NCBI GenBank assembly: GCA_948567375.1
Contig: OX419755.1
Coordinates: 83,718,218 to 83,782,217 of the forward strand
DNA: 64,000 nucleotides
Reading direction: 5' to 3'
Origin: Lunularia cruciata
Lineage: Eukaryota > Streptophyta > Marchantiopsida > Lunulariales > Lunulariaceae
Shown: positions 35,230 through 45,088 of the stretch, one piece after another
Layout: each line of letters starts with the position of its first letter
How positions within the stretch are numbered: the stretch's first letter is position 1
The notes under the pieces: model-generated
The model's input: the letters and a program-made list of their open reading frames with translations, nothing else
Database searches by the model: none
What the model was told of the DNA's origin: nothing
Translations under genes and position numbers: made by a program

Positions 35230-38196
35230 TATGTATTCGCGGTGTGGATCAAGCTGATTGCACAAGAACAATCTGAGGAGGGCCAAGTGCCACATAAAGC
35301 GACGGTTGATCGGATAGTTCAAGAGTTTGCAGATGTGTTTCCGGATGATCTGCCAAAGGGATTACCCTCTGATTGAGGTATGCCCTTCAAGATCAAGTTA
35401 TTGCCAGGGAGTACTCCAGTGAGTAGACCAATCTATCGGCTCTCACCAAAGGAGTTGGAGGAGTTGCGAACAACACTTACAGAGTTGTTGGAGAAGGATT
35501 TCATACGACATAGTACCTCCCCTTGGGGAGCACCGGTACTATTTGTTCCAAAGAAGGATGGAGGACTTTGTTTCTGTATTGATTACCGTGGGCTCAATAA
35601 GCAAACCGTGAAGAATGCATATCCCTTGCCTCGAATCGATGACTTGCTTGATCAATTAAGTAGAGCACGATACTTTTCCAAGCTAGATCTTCGTAGCGGC
35701 TATTGGCAAATTCCTATTGAAGGAGAGGACGTGAAAAAGACTGCCTTTCGTACAAGGTATGGACATTTTGAGTGGAGAGTTCTACCTTTCGGACTCACTA
35801 ATGCTCCAGCAGTCTTCATGGATCAGATGCATCGGGTGTTGGAGGGGCTATTGGATCAGTCTGTGGTAGTGTTCTTAGATGATATCTTAATCTATAGTAA
35901 GACAGAGGCAGAACACATGAATCATGTGCAAGAAGTCCTAAGACGACTACGACAGTGGAAATTTTACTGCAAGAAGTCAAAGTGTGCTTTTTGGCAGAAG
36001 TAGGTTACCTTCTTGGGTCATAAGATCTCATCAGAGGGGATCAAGATGGAAGAAGAGAAGATCAAGGCCATTACTGATTGGCCTACCCCGAAGGATGCTA
36101 CCGAAGTACGAGCGTTCAACGGATTGGCCAATTTTTACCGACGGTTCATCCACTATTATGCTCATGTGGCTGCACCATTGACTGACCTCTTGGGAAAGAA
36201 CTCGAGCTTCCAATGGACCACCAAGCATGAAGAAGCAATCCAGAAGTTAAAGCATATGGTGTCTTCAAGACCCATTCTTCAACCATATGATTCTCAACTA
36301 CCTTGTGTGGTTGATTTTGATGCTTCTAACTTTGCAATTGGAGCTGTGTTGCAACAAGAATTTCCAGATGGACTACATCCTATTGCCTTTGTGTCTCGCC
36401 GACTAAATACAGCTGAAAGAAATTACTCTGCTCGAGATCAGGAACAACTTGCAATGGTATATGCCACCAAGGTATGGAGGCATTACCTCTTGGGGAAACA
36501 AGTAATCATGCGAACTGATCACAAGCCATTGTTGCAGACCTTACACCTAGAGTACATGAAGAGTCGACATCATCGATGGGAAGAGCAACTCCAATTGTTC
36601 GACATCAAACTTGAGTACAAACCAGGTCGATTCCATGTCATCCCTAATGCTCTATCACGACGACCTGATTTGAAGTCTCTTCCTCTCATCGCGGCGGCAA
36701 TTACGACGGTGTCAATTGATCCCAAGGTTCATAACGAGTTTTGGTTAGCCCTACAGCAAGATCCCTTCTTCCAAATGGTACACGGTCGTCTAACAGCACG
36801 CGACAAGAATAAAACACCTTCTCCTTCAAGGAAGGCCTTTTATTCCATGCAGACCAGATCTATGTTCCAACCAAAGGTGATCTTCGACTTGTGCGCCTTC
36901 AAGAAGCCCATGATTTACCAATAGCTGGTCACATGGGAGTGGACAAGACCTTGGGCACTCTCCAACGCCAATGGTGGTGGCCCAACATGACACGAGATGT
37001 TCGAGACTTTGTCCGATCATGTGAGAGTTGCCAACGGAACAAGGCCAGCAACCAGAAGCCGAGTAGACTCCTTCAACCACTCGCCATTCCATCCGCTCGT
37101 TGGGAGCATGTGAGCTTGGATCTCATCACATCCTTGCCAAAGACAAAACAAGGACACACCGCAATTGTGGTGTTTGTGGATAAGCTTAGTAAGCAAATCC
37201 ACTTGGCACCAACCGGTGATACCGTGGATGCTCCAACCTTAGCACAAATCTACTTCGACAATGTCTTCAAGCATCATGGGATGCCACGTGTACTCATCTC
37301 CGACCGTGATCCTCGATTTACCGGGGAAGTTTTGGCAAGCACTCTTCCAGATACTCGGCACCAAGCTTGCTTTGTCCACGGCCTATCATCCTCAAAATGA
37401 TGGACAAACCAAACGCGCCAATCGTACATTGGAGGATATGTTGCGGGCCTTTGTCAATGTCCACCATACCAACTGGGATGAATGTCTTGCAGCTGTAGAA
37501 TTTGCCTACAACAATTCCAAACAGGCAAGCACTGGATTTTCTCCCTTCTTTCTCAATTTTGGCCAAGATCCGCTTGTTCCAGATTCTCTTCTTGCTCCCC
37601 CTCCCTCTCAGGTTCCTCATACTTCTACATTCTTGACCACTATATCCCAATCTCTCCAACAAGCCAAATCTCACCTCCTTGTTGCTCAGAATTGCCAAAA
37701 ACAATATGTAGACAATCATCGTCGTGATCTCACCTTTGAAGTTGGTGATAAAGTCATGCTATCCTCTAGTAACCTCCCTCTCCCACTTGATACCCAAGTT
37801 CGTAAACTTGCTCCTAATTGGATAGGACCCTTTGATATCACCCACATTATCTCTCCTGTTGCTTATCGTCTTGCCTTACCTTGTCACATGCGTATCCATC
37901 CTGTCTTTCATATTTCCAAGTTGAAACCCTTTGTTCCTAACCCTTCTTCCTTTTCCTCTCGAGTCCAACCTCCCCCTCTTCCTGTCCCTATCAATGATCA
38001 TGAGGAGTACGAAGTTGATCGTATCCTTGCGCGTCGCCATATTCAACGAGGCCGTCACCAACATACGGAGTACAAGGTCCTTTGGAAAGGGTATCCCCTT
38101 CATGATGCTACATGGGAACCTCTTTCTCACCTCCAGAAGGCACAGATGGCCATCAAGGAATTTGAAGCTTTACTGGCGACGAGGACGTCACCAACT

Positions 38197-38211
38197 AGCG
38201 GCGGGAGAATA
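38197..38211 (+). other. Polypurine tract of A1
   Basis: AGCGGCGGGAGAATA directly before the 3' LTR, the plus-strand primer for reverse transcription. It is also coding (SGGRI) for the end of pol. Confidence 0.8.
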
Positions 38212-38616
38212 TGTAACAATATGGAGTTTAGTTACGAAGTAGAGAATAAGACAAAATAGCCTAGAATATTCTAGAAGCATCTAAGAAGCTTCTTAGGAAG
38301 CTTCCCAACTAGTTAACTTGCGCCCTAAGCAGGTAGCTTCTAGAACGAAGCTTCTAGAAGCTTCTAACTAGCTTAGCTTGCACGCCAAGTAGGCGGCTTC
38401 TAGAAGGAAGCTTCTTGAGAAGCTTCCTAGTTAACTTGGCTTGCACTCCAAGAAAGCGGCTCAAGGAAACTTCTTGAGAAGCTTCAAGGGTCTTGTATGC
38501 TACCTATAAATACTAAGGCCGAAGCTCATGCTAGGCATTCGGAGTTTTCCCTCATTCAAGTGTCCCAATGTGAGCTTCCATTCTCCTATTTCTCTCCTCG
38601 GTTTCGGTCTTTTATA
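38212..38616 (+). repeat. 3' LTR of A1
   Basis: TGTAACAATATGG start, TCTTTTATA end (CA mutated to TA). It is about 97-98% identical to 33011-33414 by eye. It keeps the uninterrupted GAAGCTTCTAGAAGCTTC heat-shock array that has a one-base gap in the 5' LTR. Confidence 0.95.
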
Positions 38617-41600
38617 GCCACTTCCCAAGTGAGATGAGTTGGTTGTGATGCTTCTTGTGAGGAGGTGCAATTGTTGCATAGTACTAGCTCCTCCTTGTTC
38701 AATGCCCCAAAAGGCTTGTATCTTTTAAACTCTACAGAATTTTGAGGTAGGGTTGAGACAAGAATGCCACAAGAGATGGTGTTTCCAATATTTACAATTA
38801 AGTTAGTGGTGGATAAAGAGCACCACAATAGCATATGCAGAATACAAGGAGACAAAATAGACAATGCATTCTTATTACCTATAATTATTATCACCAGTAA
38901 GTGCACATTGCCAAATTCTGCTTCAAGAAGTAGAACAACTAGTGCAAGCAACAAGGTCATGTTTGCACATAAGACCAAGAATAATTTTCAGTCATTACTC
39001 ATCAAAGTTGTACTTGTTCCAACCTAAAGTTGATTGGGTGATTGTTCAGATGCCACTACTTACATGAAATCACATTGAGAGTGGTCCATTACCTTTCAAA
39101 ATATGGAGACACCACAATACATGGTGATAAGAGATGATATCAAGCACCAGATTCAACATACATATCACATTTTGCTTTTTATTGCAAATTCTTTATTCCA
39201 AGGATTGTGAAATGTTCTTCATGTGCCTACCATATCTAAAAACTTGTTATATATAGGATAGTTGGTAGAACAAGGTATGCAAGTGTGCTCCAACAAAGAT
39301 AGGTGCTTTATTGAAGATGTTTATGGTAACCTTATAGCACAAGGTAGTAGGATTTGTAGATTGTTTAAGCTTGATGCTTCTCTACCTCCTTTGCAATCTT
39401 TCATGTATGGACAAAGTGGTCCAATTGTGCTTGACATATCTTTCACAAGCAAGTTGGGCATATGAACCTCCAAAGATTGAAGAGTCTTCCTTCCTCTAGT
39501 TTGGTCACTAGGTTGCCCAAACTTGTTTTGGTTGATACTTCTACCATATGTGAAGCATGTCAATATGGCAAGCAAGCTAGACAACACTTTAAAAGCCAAG
39601 GTAGATGTACAAGCAAACTCCTTGAATTCATTCTATATGGACTGCTTTTGAACCAAGCTTTAGTGATTGTCATTACTTTGTGTCTTTTATTCATGACTAC
39701 TCTTGCTACATTTGGGTAGTACTATACTTTCTAAAAAGCAAGACTTTTGTTGCATTAGATGGCTTTAGATGACTTAGCATTTTAGACTTTCCAAAGACTA
39801 GTAGAGAAGCAGTTTGGTTTTAGTGTCATTTAATTGAGATCTGATGGAGGAGAAGAGATCCTTTCTCTTGAATTTGATCAATACTTGAGAGATCAAGGTA
39901 TCTTGAGATAGAAGACGTGCACCTATAGTCCATAACATAGCAGATAAAAGAATCATGACATAGTTGAAGCAACATATGCCATGCTTAGCAAGAAGCACAT
40001 GGCCAAGTTTTATTGGGCTGAAGTTTTTTCATGTGCAATGTATTTGATGAATTTTGCACCAACAAAAACAATTCACTCATGTACAACTTTGGAGCCATTT
40101 ATTGGCAATAAGCTTAACTACTCCTTTCTTAAGTTCTTTGGTTGTATTTGTTATGTAGACCTTCTTGATGAGAAGCATAAGAAGTTAGATGCAAAGGCTA
40201 AGAAGTGTGTTTTCCTTGGATATGATCTAGATGCCAAAGGGTGTAGATGTTATAGTCCCACAATACAAAGTTCTATGTTAGCAAGGATGTTATCTTTGAA
40301 GAGTTAGCCTCTTGGCTTGTGTTAGCTCCTAATGTTTGGTTTTTTATACCACCTATTAAGAGCCCAAGGACTACTACTTCCACTATTGGTTCCCTTATAT
40401 CTATTGGGACAATTGGAGAGATTGTTTAGTCTATGCCTCAAATCAAATAGTTCAAGAGGTTATGCCTCTATAATTGTATCCCCTTTTGATGGATTTTTTA
40501 CTAGTGAGGATGATAGACCCATCCTCTATTTCATGCTTGCACCTACACAAAATACTTATATGTAGGATTTCATCATAGTGAATATGCCTCCTACATCAAA
40601 ATTTGTGAAAGGTGAGGTAACCAATCAAGTACCTAGTCCAAGATAGTCTCAATAGATGAAACACCATATTAGGAAAATTCTGCATGAAGGTTTTTTTGTT
40701 ACACATCATGCATATATGACTGTTGTTTTGCAAGAGCACAATCCAGCCACTTTAGGAGAGGCTCTACAACACAAATAATGGCTTACTACCATGCAAGTAG
40801 AACTTGCTGCTCTCTACCACCAATGCACATGAGAGCTGGTGGATCTACCTTCTGATTATAAGGCTGTTGGTTATAGATGGGTCTTCCATATCAAGCATAA
40901 TTTTGATGGTTCTATGAGTAGGTACAAGGCATTCTTTGTGGCAAAAGGTTATTATCATTAGTTTGGTATGGCCTATGATGAGACATTTATTCTTGTTGCC
41001 AAGATGACAACTATTTGTATACTGGTTGTAATTGCAATTCAATCAAGATGGCAATTATACCATATGGACTTCAAGAGAATTTCTCAATAGTGATCTTGAG
41101 GAGGAGGTTTACATGGTGCAACCACCTAGTTTTGAGGACCCAAATTTTCCATCTCAAGTTTACAAGCTGCAAAAATCACTCTTTGGCTTGAAGCAAGCAT
41201 TGAAGGCTTAGTATGCAAATATTACTTCCTTCTTGGTAGCTCATGGGTTTTGCTATTTGTTCTTTTGATCCTACCTTGTATATTTTAAGAGAAGTGGATC
41301 AGGATTTGATAGTCACAATCTCTATAAATAATGCCATTATCATTGGTAGCTATGAGAAGGTAGTGTCTCCTCTTAAGGAGTACTTAAAGCCATGAATCAA
41401 GATGTAAGATCTAGGTGGCCTTAGATATTTCTTATTAGTGCTGGATAGAATATATGGCTTATGTAGCATCAGTATATCACTTACATGCTAAAGAGATTTG
41501 GCCTACTAGATTGTAAGCTTATGACTACACTTTTGGAGCAAACCCATCACTTGGGTATGGATAAGAATGAGTTGCTCCCTAATCCCCATGGATATAGACA

Positions 41601-42263
41601 GATGTTTGGTAGTCTCATCTATTTGACTATCAATAGACATGACCTTACATATGTGGTTGGGATTATTAGCCAATTCCTGTGATCACCATGTAAATGTCAC
41701 TTTGAGGCTCTCAAGCACATTTTTTTATATGTGATGTTCACTTTTCAATTTGGCTTTTACTACACATTCACCGGATCATTGGTGCTACATGGTAACATTG
41801 ATGCAGATTGGACAAGGAATATCAATGATAATAGATCTACTTTAGGGTGCACATTTGGACTTGGGAGTGGCATTGTGAGTTGGGCTTCTAAGAAGCAGCC
41901 AATTGTAGCTTTGTCCTCCACTAATACAGAGTATCATGGAGCCATCAATGCAACTTGTGAAGCTAATTGGCTTTGGAGTTTGCTTTTTAATATTGGTGTG
42001 GATTTATTTGCCATTGTATTATACATAGATAACATGAGTAGCATTAAGTTAGTAGTTAGAAATCTTATGTTTCATGCTAAGACCAAGCACATTGAGGTGC
42101 AATATCACTTTGTTAGAAAGACGGTTTTGGTATGGCAGATTGTGCTTAAGATTGTTGGCATAGGTGAGCATGTTGTTGATATTTTCACCAAGGCTTTATC
42201 TAGAGATAAGTTTGAGGCCTTCATACTTTGTGTACAGGATATTGAATTGAGTTTGAAAGGGCA
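38617..42263 (+). pseudogene. C1 copia pol: pre-integrase, integrase, RT, RNase H
   Basis: In order: a gag-pre-integrase region at 39030-39480 (DATTYMKSH, NVLHVPTISKNLLY, LVEQGMQV). The integrase zinc region is at 39450-39560 (GHMNLQRLKSLP, CEACQYGKQ). Integrase C-terminal half with FGCICYVDL, KKCVFLGYD is at 39981-40270. RT at about 40740-41450 includes YRWVFHIKHN, DETF, HMDFK, SLFGLKQA. A late RT segment is at 41485-41682 (YRQMFGSLIYLT). RNase H at 41731-42290 has ADW, STLGCTF, SWASKKQPIVALSSTNTEYHG, LYIDN, AKTKHIEVQYHFVR and VDIFTKAL. RNase H is the best preserved, open for 186 codons. The frame runs a few codons into the 3' LTR, as is common in copia elements. Stops and shifts elsewhere kill it. 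Confidence 0.88.
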
Positions 42264-42397
42264 TGTTGATACTATCCTAAGCTCATCGTGACTTATTTAG
42301 TGACTTGTTTCTCATTATATATTTGTATTACGGTTTAGGATACACATGTATACCATATATAGATGACATGAGTACACTCTCTTATCTATTCCTTGTA
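42264..42397 (+). repeat. 3' LTR of C1, truncated
   Basis: Starts TGTTGATACTATCC after a short purine tract (TTGAAAGGGCA). It shares TTTAGGATACA and CTCTCTT with the 5' LTR but lacks its last ~75 bp before A2 RT resumes. Confidence 0.7.
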
Positions 42398-42399
42398 GT

Positions 42400-43464
42400 T
42401 GTTGACATGAATAAACAAACTATGAAGAATGTGTATCCTTGCTTCAAATTGATGACTTGTTTGATCAATTGAGTGGAAATTTATACTTCTTAAAATTGGA
42501 TATTCAAAGCAACTACTAGTAGATTCTAATTGATGGAGAAGATGTGCAAAAGACTACCTTTTGTGCAAGGTATGGATATTTTGAATAGAGTGTTTTACCT
42601 TTTGGGCTCAATGCTCTAGTTTTTTAATCTTTATGGATCAAAAGCATCAAGTGTTAGATGGGCTATTGGATAAATATTGGTAGGGTTCTTGGATATTTTG
42701 ATCTGCAAGAAGATGGAGGCAAAACATAAGAACCACATCCAAGAAGTCTTGAAAAGATTATGGAAATGGAAGTTTTATTGCAAAAGTCCTAGTATGCCTT
42801 TTGGCAAAAGGAAGTTATCTTTTTGGGCCATAAGGTTTCAACAAGGGGACCAAGATGGAAGAGGAGAAAAATCAAATCCATTATCAATTAGCTTAGTCTT
42901 AAAGATACCGTGGAAGTTTAGGGATTCAATAGATTAGTGAGTTTTCATTGATGGTTCATCCATTATTTTGCTAATTGAGTTGCACCATTAATTGACCTAT
43001 TTATGAAGATAATAAGCTTTGAATGAAATACCAAGCAAGAAGATGCATCCAAGAAGCTTAAGATATGGTGTCTTCACAACCCATCCTCCAACCCTATGAT
43101 CTTCAACTACCTTGTATGGTTGATTTTGATACTTCTAACTCTGCAATTGGAGTTATGTTGCAACAAGCATTCCCAAATGGATTGCATCCCATAACATTTG
43201 TTTCTTGATGATTAAATGTAGCAAAAAAGAATTATTTTGCTTGATATTGAATAAAATTGGCAATGGTGTATGCAAAAAAGGTGTGGTAACATTATCTCTT
43301 GGGAAAATAGGGTGATAATGTAGACCAATCACAAATCCTTGTTATGCACTTCACATTTAGAGCACATGAAGAGTCAACATCATCAAAGGGAAGAGGAATT
43401 AATTTTTTTTGATATCAAGCTTGAATACAAACCAAGAAAGGTCAATGTCATTTTCCATACCTTA
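42400..43464 (+). pseudogene. A2 RT and RNase H segment, decayed
   Basis: Resumes A2 after C1: a NKQTMKN-like start, an LDD-like region near 42690, and RNase H with VDFDTSNSAIGVMLQQ at about 43120-43160 and LEHMKSQHHQREEELIFFDIKLEYKPRK at 43355-43440. It is cut at 43464 in the VIFHTL segment by A3, whose target duplication CCTTA is at 43460-43464. Confidence 0.85.
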
Positions 43465-43888
43465 TGTAACAATATGGAGTTTAGCGACAAAGTTAGTAGG
43501 GCTTACAAAGTAGAGAATAAGACAAAATAGCCTAGAATATTCTAGAAGCATCTAAGAAGTTTCTTGGGAAGCTTCCCAACTAGTTAACTTGCACCCTAAG
43601 CAAGTAGCTTCTAGAAAGAAGTTTCTAGAAGCTTCTAACTAGCTTAGCTTGCACGCCAAGTAGGCGGCTTCTAGAAGGAAGCTTCTTGAGAAGCTTCCTA
43701 GTTAACTTGGCTTGCACTCCAAGAAAGCGGCTCAAGGAAGCTTCTTGAGAAGCTTCAAGGGTCTTGTATGCTACCTATAAATACCAAAGCCGAAGCTCAT
43801 GCTAGGCATTTGGAGTTTTCCCCTCATTCAAGTGTCCCAATGTGAGTTTCCATTCTCCTATTTCTCTCCTTGGTTTCAGTCTTTTACA
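43465..43888 (+). repeat. 5' LTR of A3
   Basis: TGTAACAATATGG to TCTTTTACA, TATAAATACC box near 43777. The heat-shock-type GAATATTCTAGAA and GAAGCTTC arrays are retained. Primer site TGGTATCAAAGC follows at 43890. Confidence 0.95.
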
Positions 43889-44159
43889 TTGGTATCAAAG
43901 CAGGAATGGGATGGATGGAATTTATGGACCACCAAATCCATTTCCACCAAACCATTGGGACTTTCATGTCCAGATATTACCAAAGCATTGTTTCACACAA
44001 TTCATCACCTTGCGCTTTAGGTAGGATTTTCTACATATGATCACCGTGTTAGAGGAACCCTTGATACTTCCAGTTGTAACTTATGGAGAATGGTAGACGT
44101 GTTGTATCTATGTGCTAATCAACTAGATAAATTGAGGGTAGTGGAAAAGAGTAGTAGCA

Positions 44160-45065
44160 ATGGCGAAAATACCGGATGTTATCTTTGCAATGCAACAACA
44201 AATCGAGCATCTTACTTGATTGTTGGATGAATAAGACTAGCAACGACAAGAACAGATAGACAGAGAGCCAATTCGAGATGGAGAAGATCACATTCGATTT
44301 CCAAAACCTAAGGTGTTTGAAGGTAAGAATCTTCCAAGCATGGTGGAGAATTTTGTGTTTGACTGCGGACGTTACTTTGAAGCCACCAATCTTCAAGACG
44401 AGCGGAAACAAATTCTTTTGGCTTCTAGCCAATTGGATGGCGTGGCAAAACTTTGGTGGCAATTCCAAGTAGAAAGAGCTGAATGACAAATTGTTACACC
44501 AATTTTGACATGGGCAGAATTCAAAAATGCAATACTTGGTCAATTTTAAACTATAAATGTCACCCAAGCCGCATGAGATAAATTGGCGGGGTTGAGACAG
44601 ATTGACTCAGTGAGAAGCTATATCACACAATTTCAAAATATCATCATGCAAATTCCAGATATCCAAGAAGGTGAAGTTCTGGATTGATTTGTGTGAGGAT
44701 TGAAGTCACAAACTAAATTGGAGGTGACCATGCAAGAGCCACAAAATGTAGAAGAACCCATGCAATTGGCTGAGCATTTTGATTCCTTGGTTACGACAAC
44801 TTGGACTCGACCTCAACCTACACAAAGCCTACTAATACACTACGCACGAGTGGAAGAACCAATACTAATGGAGATTGATGCTATCCAACAAAGACCACTT
44901 GGCACAGTAGATAGAGAAAGATTATAACAAAATGGAGGTTGCTTTTATTGTCGCCAAGTTGGACATTGCATTGCTGAATGTCCACTTAGGAATGGATGGC
45001 CTCGACAAGTTGCCCAGATGGAGTTTGTGGAACAGAATGATCAGGGAAATGAAGAATCCCAATAG
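44160..45065 (+). pseudogene. A3 gag, interrupted
   Basis: Same plan as A1 gag: FxxPKVFEGKNL-like block and ILLASSQLDGVAKLWWQF at about 44410-44466. The CCHC knuckle (CFYCRQVGHCIAEC) is at 44940-44981. It shares the mid-gag TGA (44484-44486) with A1 and A2. Additional private stops exist, for example near 44217, 44235, 44548, 44685 and 44925. The gag frame ends at TAG 45063-45065 inside the frameshift hairpin. Confidence 0.88.
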
Positions 45066-45088
45066 GAGATTTCGAGCCGCCTATTGGG
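45044..45088 (+). promoter_or_regulatory. -1 frameshift signal in A3, stem kept by covariation
   Basis: Heptamer G GGA AAT at 45044-45050 in the gag register, 7-nt spacer, then CCCAATAGG (45058-45066) pairing with CCTATTGGG (45080-45088). Compared with A1, one G-C pair has become A-T by changes on both arms. The -1 frame then meets TGA at 45050-45052 where A1 has CGA, so this copy can no longer use the shift. Confidence 0.7.

Larger units (their letters stand above)
34564..38259 (+). pseudogene. A1 pro-pol with chromodomain, nearly intact
   Basis: Entered by -1 shift from gag. The protease has its catalytic triplet as Asp-Phe-Gly at 34705-34713 (Asp-Ser-Gly in A3, so this copy is probably inactive), plus ILGLPWLE. 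A 3 x 60-bp linker repeat follows. RT 35380-36000 contains [28 protein letters not shown] and the FLDDILIYS active site. RNase H (about 36290-36660) shows the DFDASNFAIG block and TDHKPL. Integrase 36895-37650 has its HHCC zinc region and DDE core (SLDLIT, SDRDP, YHPQNDGQTKR). The chromodomain at about 38003-38170 has EYEVDRIL, YKVLWKGYP and TWEP, including the aromatic cage residues. Breaks: TAG 35095, TGA 35374, TAG 36001, a base lost near 36808 and one gained near 37323. The stop is 45 bp inside the 3' LTR. Confidence 0.93.
33011..38616 (+). mobile_element. Family-A Ty3/gypsy chromovirus A1, full length
   Basis: 5606 bp with two ~404-bp LTRs, Met-tRNA primer site, gag, protease, RT, RNase H, integrase, chromodomain and polypurine tract. 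It is flanked by a perfect 5-bp target duplication GCCAC (33006-33010 and 38617-38621) in C1. The LTRs differ at about 10 positions by eye (2-3%), mostly C/T or G/A, so this is a fairly recent insertion and the youngest complete element here. Both outermost ends are mutated to TA (TG to TA on the left, CA to TA on the right). Coding damage is light: two gag stops before its own terminator, three in pro-pol, and two compensating single-base shifts in integrase. Confidence 0.95.
31662..42397 (+). mobile_element. Ty1/copia element C1, interrupted by A1
   Basis: The 5' LTR starts at 31662 (TGTTGATACTATCCCAAG) and the 3' LTR at 42264 (TGTTGATACTATCCTAAG). Between them, in copia order, lie gag, pre-integrase domain, integrase, RT and RNase H. 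It is inserted in A2 RT, which resumes at about 42400 with the expected next block (NKQTMKNVYP-like). A1 sits in C1 at 33011-38616. The 3' LTR is shortened (about 134 bp against about 208 bp), so its right limit and the target duplication are uncertain. Confidence 0.85.

Noticed and set aside
37318-37719. 133-codon minus ORF over A1 integrase
   Set aside because: Shadow of the integrase frame on the opposite strand.
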